Assembly: GCA_963704355.1 (NCBI GenBank)
Contig: OY969891.1
Location: 2,480,001 to 2,544,000, forward strand
Length of the DNA: 64,000 nt
Direction: 5' to 3'
Source: Bog-473 sp963704355
GTDB taxonomy: Bacteria; Actinomycetota; Acidimicrobiia; Acidimicrobiales; RAAP-2
Shown: positions 17,683-26,517 of the stretch, in pieces
Layout: each line of letters opens with the position of its first letter
Position numbering within the stretch: the stretch's first letter is position 1
Notes under the pieces: model-generated
What the model saw: the letters and a program-made list of their open reading frames with translations, nothing else
Told to the model about the DNA's origin: nothing
Databases searched by the model: none
Position numbers and translations under genes: made by a program

Positions 17683-18882
17683 ATGGCCAAGGTCCTATGC
17701 GTGCTCTATGACGACCCGATCGAGGGTTACCCGACCTCGTACCCCCGGGACGACATCCCGACAATCGCCGCATACCCCGGCGGCCAGAGCGCGCCGACGC
17801 CGAGCGCCGTCGACTTCAGGCCTGGCGAGTTGTTGGGCAGCGTCTCGGGTGAACTCGGCCTGCGCACATTCCTCGAAGGAGCGGGGCACGCGCTCATTGT
17901 GACCGCTGACAAGGATGGGCCCGATTCCGTGTTCGAGCGCGAGCTCGTCGACACCGACGTGGTCATCTCACAGCCGTTTTGGCCGGCGTACCTGACGTCC
18001 GAGCGGATCGCTCTGGCGCCCAAACTGAAGCTGGCCATCACCGCCGGAATCGGTTCTGATCATGTAGACCTCCAGGCCGCTGCTGGCGCCGGCATCACGG
18101 TGGCCGAGGTGACCTACTCGAACAGCATCAGCGTCTCAGAGCACGTGGTGATGATGATCCTCGCTCTCGTGCGCAATTACATTCCTTCCTACGGGTGGGT
18201 CGTACGAGGAGGCTGGAACATTGCCGACTGCGTCGAGCGCTCCTACGACCTCGAAGGCATGGCGGTCGGCACGGTGGCTGCCGGGCGCATCGGTCTGGCG
18301 GTACTGCGCCGACTGAAGCCGTTTGACGTCGTCCTGCACTACACCGATCGGCACAGGCTGCCCGAAGGGGTGGAGCGCGACCTCGGGCTGACCTTCCACG
18401 AGAGCGCGGCGGCGATGGTGCCCCACTGCGATGTTGTGACCATCAACGCGCCGCTGTACCCCGCCACCGAGGGCCTCTTCGACGACGAGCTGATCGGGAG
18501 CATGAAGCGCGGGTCATACCTCGTGAACACGGCACGCGGGAAGATCGCCAACCGTGACGCGGTCGTCCGGGCTCTCGACAGTGGCCAACTCGCAGGATAC
18601 GCAGGAGACGTATGGTTTCCACAGCCAGCACCGCAGGACCATCCCTGGCGCACGATGCCCCACCACGGTATGACCCCACACATCTCAGGGACCTCGCTCT
18701 CGGCGCAGGCGCGCTATGCCGCTGGGACCCGGGAGATTCTCGAGTGCTTCCTCAGTGGCCGCCCCATTCGGGAGGAATACCTGATCGTGGATGGCGGCAG
18801 CCTGGCGGGCACTGGCGCGCATTCCTATGGGGAGGGAAATGCCACCTCGGGATCGGATGAAGCCAGGCGCTTCAGCCGCTGA
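17683..18882 (+). CDS. fdh: NAD-dependent formate dehydrogenase
   Basis: A 399-residue D-2-hydroxyacid dehydrogenase superfamily member that matches the Pseudomonas-type formate dehydrogenase almost along its length (MAKVLCVLYDDPIEGYP, DKDGPDSVFERELVD). Catalytic features are present: Asn in the SNSISVSEH segment, Arg in VNTARGK, Gln in WFPQPAPQDHPW and His in MTPHISG. YTDRHRLP carries the Asp that selects NAD+. GGAGGTG lies 4 bases before ATG 17683. It oxidises formate to CO2 and makes NADH; soluble. No methanol- or formaldehyde-oxidising genes are nearby. Confidence 0.93.
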   Translation: MAKVLCVLYDDPIEGYPTSYPRDDIPTIAAYPGGQSAPTPSAVDFRPGELLGSVSGELGLRTFLEGAGHALIVTADKDGPDSVFERELVDTDVVISQPFWPAYLTSERIALAPKLKLAITAGIGSDHVDLQAAAGAGITVAEVTYSNSISVSEHVVMMILALVRNYIPSYGWVVRGGWNIADCVERSYDLEGMAVGTVAAGRIGLAVLRRLKPFDVVLHYTDRHRLPEGVERDLGLTFHESAAAMVPHCDVVTINAPLYPATEGLFDDELIGSMKRGSYLVNTARGKIANRDAVVRALDSGQLAGYAGDVWFPQPAPQDHPWRTMPHHGMTPHISGTSLSAQARYAAGTREILECFLSGRPIREEYLIVDGGSLAGTGAHSYGEGNATSGSDEARRFSR

Positions 18883-18941
18883 CCAATTTTGCCTGGAATG
18901 ACCTCGACCCCATTCGGTGGACCACTCTGGCGAGACGTGTA

Positions 18942-18957
18942 GAGCGGGCCTCCGCTC
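18942..18957. terminator. Hairpin between convergent fdh and desaturase genes
   Basis: GAGCGG-GCCT-CCGCTC is a perfect 6-bp stem with a 4-base loop. It sits in the short gap between fdh and the corrected end of the desaturase. No U-tract, but the position fits a bidirectional terminator. Confidence 0.4.
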
Positions 18958-20129
18958 AGGCCACGGCTGCCTGAGGGGCCAGGGGTCCTTCGTGGCGACG
19001 AAGTTCTTCGGGTGTGGCCCTTCGGGGTTTCGGTGAAACGGGCTCGGGGACTTATCGACTTGGTCGGAAAGCTCAGCCTAAAGATGGTGCGGAGCACCTG
19101 CCCGTACTGTCGGTACACAGGCCCGGTTGTGTAGGGAAGCTCGTACCTCCCGCATAGTGCTCGGACGCGTTCGGCGATCTCGGGGTAGCGGTTGCTTGGG
19201 AGGTCAGGGAAGAGGTGATGCTCGATCTGATAACCCAGGCTGCCGGCCATGATGTGCAGCAAGCGGCTTCCCTCGAAGTTGGCTGATCCGAGCAACTGGC
19301 GCAGATACCACTCGGATTTCGTCTCGCCCTCGAGCTCTTCCTCGGTGAACTTCTCGGCACCATCCGGAAAATGGCCGCAAAAGATGATCATGTAGGACCA
19401 GAGGTTGCGAACCATATTTGCCGTCACATTGGCCGACAGTGTGGTCAAGAAATTGGGGCCCGACAACGCCGGGAAAATGATGTAGTCCTTGCCCACTTGA
19501 CGACGTACCTTGCGCCAGATCCCCTTGAGTTGACGCTTCAGTTCATTGGGATCCTTCTCGCGCTTGCGGATCGCTTCGATATCCAGATCGTGCAGAGCCA
19601 CGCCCCATTCGAACAGCATCGCCAAAAGCGCGTTGTACACGGGCTGCGCCAGATTGACCGGGTGCCACTTCTGCTCGCTCGTCACCCGCAGGATGCCGTA
19701 GCCAACGTCGTGATCCTTGCCGAGCACGTTGGTGAAGGTGTGATGCACGAAGTTGTGGGAGTGCTTCCACTGGTCCGCCGGGCAGGTGTTGTCCCACTCC
19801 CAGGTGCCAGAGTGGATTTCGGGATCGTTCATCCAGTCCCACTGCCCATGCAGGACGTTGTGTCCGATCTCCATGTTCTCGAGGATCTTCCCCGCCGCCA
19901 GCATGGCGGTCCCGGCGGCCCAGGCCGGGGGAAACCCGCTGGCGAAAAGGGTCAGCCGTGCCGCCACCATGAGCCGACGTTGCGCGGAGATGATCCGTCC
20001 GATGTAGGCGGCATCATCCGCGCCTCGGGACTCCTCGATGTCGTGGCGAATGGCATCGAACTCTTGGCCGAGCGCCTCGAGATCGGCATCACTGAGATGA
20101 GCGAATGTCGCCACATCCGAAATAGCCAT
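18956..20129 (-). CDS. DesA3-type acyl-CoA/fatty acid desaturase, one +1 frameshift near 3' end
   Basis: A membrane di-iron desaturase with the three histidine boxes HNVLHGQ, HSHNFVHH and YQIEHHLFP. The catalytic part is intact. The literal frame ends in a Pro/Ser/Arg-rich tail and would overlap fdh. Removing one base from the run at 19046-19049 gives PEPVSPKPRRATPEELRRHE and a stop at 18956, which suits this family. It is about 390 residues after correction. Twelve bases separate it from the upstream reductase, its probable electron donor. Confidence 0.85.
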
Positions 20130-20141
20130 TGCAATCCTTCC

Positions 20142-21293
20142 TTAGATCTCGAGTACGCAGTCACCGGCGGCGGCCGTGATGCAGGTCTGCACGCCGGCGT
20201 TCTCGTGGTACTCCGCGCCGTTGCGTAAGTCCTTAACCATGCCCATTTTCAGCGGGACGATGCATGTGTGGCAGATACCCATGCGACATCCGAATGGCAT
20301 CTGGATGCCGGCGGCCTCTCCTGCTTCGAGCAGGGTGGTGGCGCCGTCGACTTCCGCTGCCTTCCCTGAGGCGGCGAAGGTGACTCGCCCTCCCTCGGCC
20401 GACGTGGCGAGTGCGGCGGAGAACCGTTCCAAGTGCAGGCGACGTGTGAGCTTGGCGTATTCCCATCGCTGTTCCGCTGCGGCCAGCATTGGAGCGGGAC
20501 CACAGACCCAGGCTTCGCGAGCGTTCCAGTCGGGGCACACCTCAGTCACGCGGTCCACGTCGAGGATGCCGTGCTGGTCGTCGAAATTCTCGATCAACCG
20601 GAGCCCAATGTGTCGCGCCGCAAGGGCCAGTCGTTCTTCGCGGAAGAGGGCAGCCCCAATGGTCGGGGCGGAGTGGATGTGGACCACGTCCGGCATGGTG
20701 TCGCGGCGGTCCAGCGTGCGCAGCATGGACATCACAGGCGTGATCCCACTTCCCCCAGTCCAAAACAGGATCTTGGCCGGCGGGGGATCGGGCAGCACGA
20801 ACTCACCCTGGGGCAGAGCGAGCCGCACGATGGTCCCGGGCGCGAGACCCCGAACCAGGTGCTCGGACAGGAACCCCTCGGGCATCGCCTTGACCGTGAT
20901 TGTCAGGTGACCGCCTCGCCGTCTCGAGCTGCCGTCGGCAGGGGAGGAGCTAATGGAATAGGAGCGCCAGTGCCATTTGCCGTTGAGGTGCACGCCGATG
21001 CCGACGTATTGACCCGCTTCGTAGGTGAAGGACCAACCCCACCCGGGTTTGATGACCAAGGTGGCAGCTTCGTCGGTCTCGGGCACGACCTCAACGATCT
21101 TCCCGCGCACTTCGCGGGCCGACCACAGGGGATTCACCATATGGAGGTAATCGTCCGGCAGCAGAGGGGTCGTCATGCGGGCGACGACGCTCCGCAGGAA
21201 CCGGGTCGTCGAGGCGGGGACGCCTCCAGGCTCACGGGCATCGTCCGCCGAACGATCGGACCCCCTTCCGTGCCGGCCCGACTGAACGCTCAT
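20142..21293 (-). CDS. Ferredoxin reductase with C-terminal 2Fe-2S domain (desaturase electron donor)
   Basis: A 383-residue three-domain electron carrier: FAD-binding (WRSYSISSSP), NAD(P)H-binding (FWTGGSGITPVMSML, AWVCGPAPML) and a plant-type 2Fe-2S domain with GCRMGICHTC and a distal QTC. Same architecture as the M. tuberculosis Rv3230c partner of DesA3. Supplies electrons from NADPH to the desaturase in the same operon. The start is uncertain; ATG 21176 is an alternative to ATG 21293. Confidence 0.88.
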   Translation of the reverse strand: MSVQSGRHGRGSDRSADDAREPGGVPASTTRFLRSVVARMTTPLLPDDYLHMVNPLWSAREVRGKIVEVVPETDEAATLVIKPGWGWSFTYEAGQYVGIGVHLNGKWHWRSYSISSSPADGSSRRRGGHLTITVKAMPEGFLSEHLVRGLAPGTIVRLALPQGEFVLPDPPPAKILFWTGGSGITPVMSMLRTLDRRDTMPDVVHIHSAPTIGAALFREERLALAARHIGLRLIENFDDQHGILDVDRVTEVCPDWNAREAWVCGPAPMLAAAEQRWEYAKLTRRLHLERFSAALATSAEGGRVTFAASGKAAEVDGATTLLEAGEAAGIQMPFGCRMGICHTCIVPLKMGMVKDLRNGAEYHENAGVQTCITAAAGDCVLEI

Positions 21294-21570
21294 CGTCTGA
21301 AATTATCCAGGGATGAGCAACGAAATTCCAAATTGACTGACCGGGAGAGATTTTCCTTCATCCGGTGTGGTGCAAAGCCGAAGATCCATGTGGACTGTGT
21401 GACAGGCGTGATTTGTTCAGGTTCCGATCCCAGTGGAATCGGGTTCTGGGCCCTGGGAGCGCCGCGGGTCCGTGATGCGACGGCAGCGAGCAGGCTGGCC
21501 ACAATGGCGAAGTCGAGTGCGACGTGCGGGCCGGCTCGGAAAGGCAGCGATCAAACCCGGAAAGAAGCTC

Positions 21571-21705
21571 CTGCCGGTGAGCGTCGTGGCCATGCTGATG
21601 GCCGACTCGGCCGTCATCTTGACCGATGCCTTCCCCGAGGGTCAGCGCGGTATGGCGATGGGCGTAGATAAGGCGGCAATGAGCGGGGCAGTCAACCTTC
21701 GGGAT
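21571..21705 (+). pseudogene. Fragment of a DHA2-type MFS exporter
   Basis: About 45 codons read SVVAMLMADSAVILTDAFPE and then GQRGMAMGVDKAAMSGAV, matching the TM4 to TM5 region of DHA2 exporters (typically LTDAFP-x-x-QRGMALG). Nothing upstream or downstream extends it. It lies in the 400-base gap upstream of the desaturase operon, so it is a gene relic. Confidence 0.5.
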
Positions 21706-22192
21706 CCCGGTCCGCTGATGGCTTGGCTCCACTTGCTTCTCCCCAACGACCGTCCCCGAAATCCCGTGAGGGAGGTCCGTCGAAGTAGTACTGGGCGATC
21801 CGGAGCACCTGCGTGTCATCGAGATGATCGATGTCGACCCGTACGTCCGCAGCCACTTTGGCGGCAACGTCAGGGCGATGCTTTTCGGCGTATGCCACCC
21901 AATGGTGAGAGGCGTTGGCCTTACCCCCGCCGTGCCCCAACAGCAGAATCGCCCCGGCCGGTGCCAAAGCGTCGGTCACGTCACGCCAATACTCGGAGTC
22001 GTCAGCCTGGTAGGCGCCCTTGGGGTTCCCCGCCGCATGATGGACCTTATGGAGGTGACCATGCGGGTCGGTAGGGAGAACATGCTCTGGAAGTTGTCCC
22101 GGCGACGCATCGGTGGGGTAGATCGTTGTTTGGTGAAAGTCGATGACTGCGACAACTTTCTTTTCATGTATCAGTTGGATGTCGTCAACCAT
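21692..22192 (-). CDS. eRF1-like (baeRF) family protein
   Basis: A 166-residue protein resembling bacterial eRF1-domain-2-like proteins often annotated 'translational machinery protein' or host-attachment protein. It has VVAVIDFHQTTIYPTD at the start, GHLHKVHHAAGN, GAILLLGHGGGKANASHHWV and a C-terminal DDTQVLRIAQYYF. Established links to translation are indirect; the function is unknown. The start is 2 bases after the 102-residue partner's stop, so they form an operon. Confidence 0.65.
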   Translation of the reverse strand: MVDDIQLIHEKKVVAVIDFHQTTIYPTDASPGQLPEHVLPTDPHGHLHKVHHAAGNPKGAYQADDSEYWRDVTDALAPAGAILLLGHGGGKANASHHWVAYAEKHRPDVAAKVAADVRVDIDHLDDTQVLRIAQYYFDGPPSRDFGDGRWGEASGAKPSADRDPEG

Positions 22193-22194
22193 GG

Positions 22195-22503
22195 TCAGAC
22201 CTCTTTGCCCTTGGCTTCGAGCTCGTCCACTACGGCTCGATACCCGGCACTGGTCAACATCCGGCGAAGGTCGACGACCTGTTGAACATCAATATCCTTG
22301 TGCTTCGGAGGGGTGAGCACCTCGGTCTCGGTTCCAACCGTCACCGAGTACTTGCCGTCATGGTGCTGCTCGACTGATCCCACGGCTTCGAGCAAGGACA
22401 ACACGGCGGGCCACTCAATGTTGTGACTGGTCGGGTGCTGAAAGATCTGCAAGAGCGTGTCGCGATGACGATTGTTCAGGTGCCCGGGCATTGGGACTGA
22501 CAT
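22195..22503 (-). CDS. Small conserved protein paired with eRF1-like protein
   Basis: 102 residues starting MSVPMPGHLNNRHRDTL. ATG 22503 is preferred because AGAGGAG lies about 6 bases upstream. The segment LLQIFQHPTSHNIEWPAVLS resembles small HicA-like/dsRBD-fold partners that often precede eRF1-like genes. It continues into VTVGTETEVLTPPKHKDIDV. Function unknown. First gene of a two-gene operon. Confidence 0.6.
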   Translation of the reverse strand: MSVPMPGHLNNRHRDTLLQIFQHPTSHNIEWPAVLSLLEAVGSVEQHHDGKYSVTVGTETEVLTPPKHKDIDVQQVVDLRRMLTSAGYRAVVDELEAKGKEV

Positions 22504-22965
22504 CCAACTCCTCTCGTCGATCGGCCAAGGCAACGTCGTGCGATGCCCAGACCTCTTCTGGTCGCTACCTCTCGGCCCCGAAATGGCTCACAACGTGTGG
22601 CCTGTCATGTGGTACCGGGACCGATGCGGCAGCGCCCTGGGGCGTCCTTTGATAGTAGACCGCTCTCGTTCCGGACACTTCTTGGACCGATGGAAACCGG
22701 CTGCGGGAAGCGTCACAGCGGGGAATGGAGCGGACGCACCGAGGGAATACGCCACCCTGCCGAGGTGAGGGTCGCGGGTGTCAATCCCGTCTTCCGCACG
22801 AAGGAGCTCCGCCCATGTGACTGAATCCGTTGGCTACTCGTTCTTTCACGGATCGGACAAGCGGGCTCCTCAGTCGACACCGTCGTCGTACGAGTCATAC
22901 CTGACTGTGGATCTGCCCGCATCTGCAGTGACCGCCAGTGACTGAGATCCGTAACATGAGTCAGC
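22504..22965. other. Intergenic stretch with tRNA remnant D
   Basis: About 460 bases without a gene. It contains GTAGACCGCTCTC (22655-22667, also found upstream of remnant B) and tRNA remnant D. Confidence 0.5.
22753..22799 (+). repeat. tRNA-Gly(GCC) 3'-half remnant D
   Basis: CACC-CTGCCGA-GGTG anticodon arm with GCC at 22759-22761, AGGGT variable loop, T-arm CGGG-TGTCAAT-CCCG and acceptor strand CTTCCGCAC, identical in that last part to remnant A. The 5' half is missing. Same orientation as A, B, C and E. Confidence 0.7.
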
Positions 22966-24600
22966 ATGGCCGAGACGATCGCCGACCTCTTCTACGCCCG
23001 AGCTGGTGACCACCGACCTGGACTCGTCTTCGAGGACAAAACTTGGAGCTGGGACGAAGTGGTAGACGAAGTGTTCGCGCGCGCAGGGCTCTTGAACGAA
23101 TTGGGCCTCGTCGGTAGTCACGTCGGCGTCCTACTGGACAACCTCCCTGAGTACGTCTTCCTACTTGGGGCAGCAGCGGTGACCGGTTCGGTCATTGTCG
23201 GGGCCAACGACACACGTAGAGGCGAGGCGCTCGCGGGAGATCTTCGCCATTCCGATTGTGCGGTGATCCTGACAGACGCTTCAAAGGCGCATCTCATTGC
23301 CGGAGCGGACCTCGGAGCTCCAGTGCGCTCCGTCGATCAGGTTCAGTGGCTCAAAGCGGTCGATGATCACCGTGGCGCCCGGGTTCCCGGCGACGGCCCC
23401 ACAGCCGAAGCGCTGTTTCTTCTCATCTTCACCTCCGGCTCCACCGGTGCCCCTAAAGCCGTTCGAGTGTCGCAGGGACGCGCGGCGGGGATGATGTCAG
23501 GTGCGGCGGCTGTCTACACAGCTGCGGACGTTCTGTACTGCGCCATGCCAATGTTTCATCTGAATGCGCTTGCGGGGTGCCTTTTCCCTGGCATGAGCGT
23601 GGGCGCGCGGATTGTCCTGAAGCGGAGATTCTCCGCCTCGTCCTTCTTGAGCGATATCCGGGAGCACGGCTGTACGTCCTTCAGCTACGTCGGCCGTGCG
23701 CTGTCGTACATCCTCGCCCAGGCCCCCACCGCCCAGGACGCCGACAATGCTCTCAAGTTCTGTGTCGGCGCAGAGGCGTCGGCACGTGACCGCAATGAAT
23801 TTCGACGCCGATTTGGCTGCTATGTCGTCGAGGGTTATACGTCCAGCGAAGGAGGAGTCTCGATCAATCCGTTTGCTGGCATGCCGCCCGAAGCCCTCGG
23901 CCGCCCACCCGAAGGTGCAGATGTCGCCATCGTCAACCCGGAGACCGGCGAGGAGTGCGCCCGCGCTGCATTCGGGTCGGAACGCAAGCTCCTCAACCCC
24001 ACCGAGGCGATCGGTGAGATCGTCCGTCGGGATCCCGACTGGTCGTTCGAGGGGTACTACGCAAACGAGGAAGCTAACGCTCTTCGGACCCGTAAGGGCT
24101 GGTTCTGGAGCGGTGATCTCGGATATCGGGACGACGAGGGAACCTTCTACTTCGCCGGACGAGGGAATGACTGGCTCCGCGTGGACGGTGAGAACTTTGC
24201 GGCCGCGCCGGTCGAGGCGATCCTGAATAGGCACCCCGATGTCGGCGCGTCCATCGTGTTTGCCCTACCCGATCCACGAACTGGTGACCAGGTAATGGCC
24301 GTTCTCGAGCTGCGGAGTGGAGCGGTGTTCGATCCCAATGCCTTTGCGCGGTTCCTGGAAGCTCAGAGAGACCTTGGCCCGAAATGGCAACCGAGCTACA
24401 TACGCGTGGCTCAAACCATTCCCCTCACCGGAACGGGCAAAGTTGATCGCGAGGTTCTGCGGGGAAATCGCTGGGAGACCACGGATCCTGTTTGGAGACG
24501 TTCGGGCCGAAGGCTCGAATATCAGCGCTTGTCGCAATCCGACCGAGCGAACATCACCGCGAGTTTCGCTCGCGCCGGCCGCACACATCTCCTCTCCTGA
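22966..24600 (+). CDS. Acyl-CoA synthetase (FadD-like AMP-binding ligase)
   Basis: A 544-residue ANL-superfamily ligase. The P-loop-like motif is LIFTSGSTGAPKAV (about 150-163); GYTSSEGG, SGDLGYRDDEGTFYFAGR and the DGENF hinge follow. The catalytic Lys is in TGTGKVDREVL near the C-terminus. It activates a carboxylic acid, probably fatty, to acyl-AMP and then acyl-CoA. Closest in style to mycobacterial FadD17-type proteins. It stands alone on the plus strand after remnant D, facing aquaporin. Confidence 0.87.
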   Translation: MAETIADLFYARAGDHRPGLVFEDKTWSWDEVVDEVFARAGLLNELGLVGSHVGVLLDNLPEYVFLLGAAAVTGSVIVGANDTRRGEALAGDLRHSDCAVILTDASKAHLIAGADLGAPVRSVDQVQWLKAVDDHRGARVPGDGPTAEALFLLIFTSGSTGAPKAVRVSQGRAAGMMSGAAAVYTAADVLYCAMPMFHLNALAGCLFPGMSVGARIVLKRRFSASSFLSDIREHGCTSFSYVGRALSYILAQAPTAQDADNALKFCVGAEASARDRNEFRRRFGCYVVEGYTSSEGGVSINPFAGMPPEALGRPPEGADVAIVNPETGEECARAAFGSERKLLNPTEAIGEIVRRDPDWSFEGYYANEEANALRTRKGWFWSGDLGYRDDEGTFYFAGRGNDWLRVDGENFAAAPVEAILNRHPDVGASIVFALPDPRTGDQVMAVLELRSGAVFDPNAFARFLEAQRDLGPKWQPSYIRVAQTIPLTGTGKVDREVLRGNRWETTDPVWRRSGRRLEYQRLSQSDRANITASFARAGRTHLLS

Positions 24601-24692
24601 GATCCCGAGAGCAAGAGGGGCGTTTCAGCGTGGACAGGTCGATCTCCGAGAGAAGAGCCCAGGTCCGGGTTCATGCGCGGAGTTTCCTTGAG

Positions 24693-25511
24693 TTAGGACT
24701 GCCCTTCCTTGTAGACCTCAGTGAAGATGTCGCCTTGCGCCGCCCCGGAGCCGGCTTTGCCTCCCCCCCGGCCCCTCAGAATGAACGCGATCCCGACGGC
24801 CAGGACAGCTCCTGCAAGAGGGCCGGCAACGTAGACCCAATAGCCGCTGAAAGTCCTCGAGACGAGGTCTGGGCCGAAGGTGCGGGCCGGATTCATTGAA
24901 GCGCCCGAGATGGGGCTTCCCCACAACCCGGCCAGGGCGATGTAGCCGCCCACGCCGAAGGCACCGATGATGCCGACGTTCTGCGCCCCCGACGCCGTGC
25001 CCAGGATCACGCTGACCAGACCCATGGTCAAGATCAGCTCCATCCAGAACGCCGCCATGTTCGAATACCCGTGCGCGGGGTAGTTGGATCCGTACATGGC
25101 AGAGACGTTGATGACGGAACGGAGGAAGAGCGCAGCGAGGGTGGCTCCGGCGAGTTGCATCAGGACATAGCCGGGCACCCGCCACCAGGGGAAGTCCCGA
25201 CGCAAAGCGAAGGCGACGGAGACAGCTGGGTTCAGGTGGGCACCCGAGATCTTGCCCATGAACAAGATGATTGCCATCACCATCAGGGCCGGTGCCACGA
25301 CCGCGGCGGTGCGGCTGATCGTATTGGGAAAGGCGTGACCCATCATGCCCCCGCCAGCGGCCACCAGGACCAGGAAGAACGTTCCCAACAACTCCGAGAA
25401 GAGACGGCGCCACTCCTGACGGGGGTCGTTGAAGTCAGTTATCCGATTAACGACTTCCTGTTCGTACCGAGCGATTGGGCCGAGTTGTGGGAGTTGTTCC
25501 AGCGTCGTCAT
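24693..25511 (-). CDS. Aquaporin / glycerol facilitator (MIP family)
   Basis: A 272-residue channel with six TM segments and two half-helix motifs HLNPAVS and SMNPART. The N-terminal cytoplasmic extension is about 40 residues. ATG 25511 has GGAAGA 4 bases upstream; GTG 25523 is an alternative. Conducts water or small solutes across the cytoplasmic membrane. A TCACCC-N5-GGGTGA palindrome lies 60 bases upstream, shared with the neighbouring stress genes, so it is probably induced with them. Confidence 0.9.
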   Translation of the reverse strand: MTTLEQLPQLGPIARYEQEVVNRITDFNDPRQEWRRLFSELLGTFFLVLVAAGGGMMGHAFPNTISRTAAVVAPALMVMAIILFMGKISGAHLNPAVSVAFALRRDFPWWRVPGYVLMQLAGATLAALFLRSVINVSAMYGSNYPAHGYSNMAAFWMELILTMGLVSVILGTASGAQNVGIIGAFGVGGYIALAGLWGSPISGASMNPARTFGPDLVSRTFSGYWVYVAGPLAGAVLAVGIAFILRGRGGGKAGSGAAQGDIFTEVYKEGQS

Positions 25512-25571
25512 TCGTTCTTCCACTTGGTGCCATCCATTACTGAGGTTTAACTGGATGCTTGCGTGAACTCG

Positions 25572-25588
25572 TCACCCTTTCAGGGTGA
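25572..25588. promoter_or_regulatory. Palindrome P1, TCACCC-N5-GGGTGA
   Basis: TCACCC-TTTCA-GGGTGA, 60 bases upstream of the aquaporin ATG. On the plus strand GTTTT follows, so a terminator reading is possible, but the same 17-bp pattern occurs at three more promoters in the next 7 kb. Best read as an operator. Confidence 0.55.
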
Positions 25589-25809
25589 GTTTTGAAGGCG
25601 ACGGGATCGAGTGCATTGACTCGAACTGCGGATAATTGCGTCGGTGCCGCCGGTCCGTCGGATTACTCCTGGCTCGACAATCGGCAGGCCCACCAACGCC
25701 ATCCAACACGCGCCCGGGCCTGCCCTCGCGGCCGTGGAGCTCGAAATAAGCGGGCTACGGCCGCATGCTGGTGTTGCCGGTTTCGGTCAGGAGCCGTCGA
25801 TAGGTCCTA

Positions 25810-26517
25810 TCACTTCAAGATGTTGACAGCCCGCGCGATCACCAGACCCATCACGGCGAGACAAGAGGTTGCTTGTACGGCCATGGCCAGCTTGGCCCAA
25901 CGAGCAAGCGGCATCACATCGGTAGGGCTGAAGGCGGTGGCATTCGTGAAACCTAAGTACAGATAGTCGAAGAACTCGGGGCGCCATCCGGGTTTGGCGA
26001 CATGCGAGTTGAGGTGCTCGGGAAATGCGAAATCCGGGAATCGTGGGTCGGTGCGTGCGCGGGACTCTGGACCTCCGCTATCGAGTTCCCAGTAAAGGAA
26101 CGAGAACGTGATGATTACGTAAACCAACACCACTGAACCGACCCGGATCAGCTGCCCAGGTGAGTTCGTCTCTGGTCCGCCTCTGATCAGATCAGCGATC
26201 AGCCGCGCGGTCACTCCGGCGGCACCGACAACCAGAATGGCCACCAGCCCAAGGGAGAGAGCCCGCACGAACGAAGATCGTCTGTCGATTCGCCCCGGAT
26301 CAGCGAGAATCAGAGCTAGCAGGAACAGCCCCTCGACCGCCGGAATGATCCACTTTGGACCGAGGCTGAAACGTGGAGGCAAAAGAAACGGCAACGTCAT
26401 GGCAACAACCAGGGTGAGGGCCATCGGCCAGCGCTTCTCGCCTCGAAGACCGTCTGCGCTCCACGTCTCGGAGACGCTGAGCGCATCGTTTGTCTCGCTA
26501 TGAAGTTCGGCCATCAC
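25810..26517 (-). CDS. DUF1345-like integral membrane protein
   Basis: 235 residues with about five TM segments and the C-terminal block FDYLYLGFTNATAFSPTDVM then PLARWAKLAMAVQA. That block is the conserved end of DUF1345-type proteins and resembles the pore region of two-TM potassium channels. Transport role unknown. ATG 26517 overlaps the stop of the GAP gene as ATGA, so it is translationally coupled and last in a four-gene operon. Confidence 0.75.
   Translation of the reverse strand: MMAELHSETNDALSVSETWSADGLRGEKRWPMALTLVVAMTLPFLLPPRFSLGPKWIIPAVEGLFLLALILADPGRIDRRSSFVRALSLGLVAILVVGAAGVTARLIADLIRGGPETNSPGQLIRVGSVVLVYVIITFSFLYWELDSGGPESRARTDPRFPDFAFPEHLNSHVAKPGWRPEFFDYLYLGFTNATAFSPTDVMPLARWAKLAMAVQATSCLAVMGLVIARAVNILK

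Noticed and set aside
3506..22667. GTAGACCGCTCTC 13-mer upstream of remnants B and D
   Set aside because: A single shared 13-mer is expected by chance in 64 kb; the similar distance to both remnants is suggestive but not enough for its own claim.
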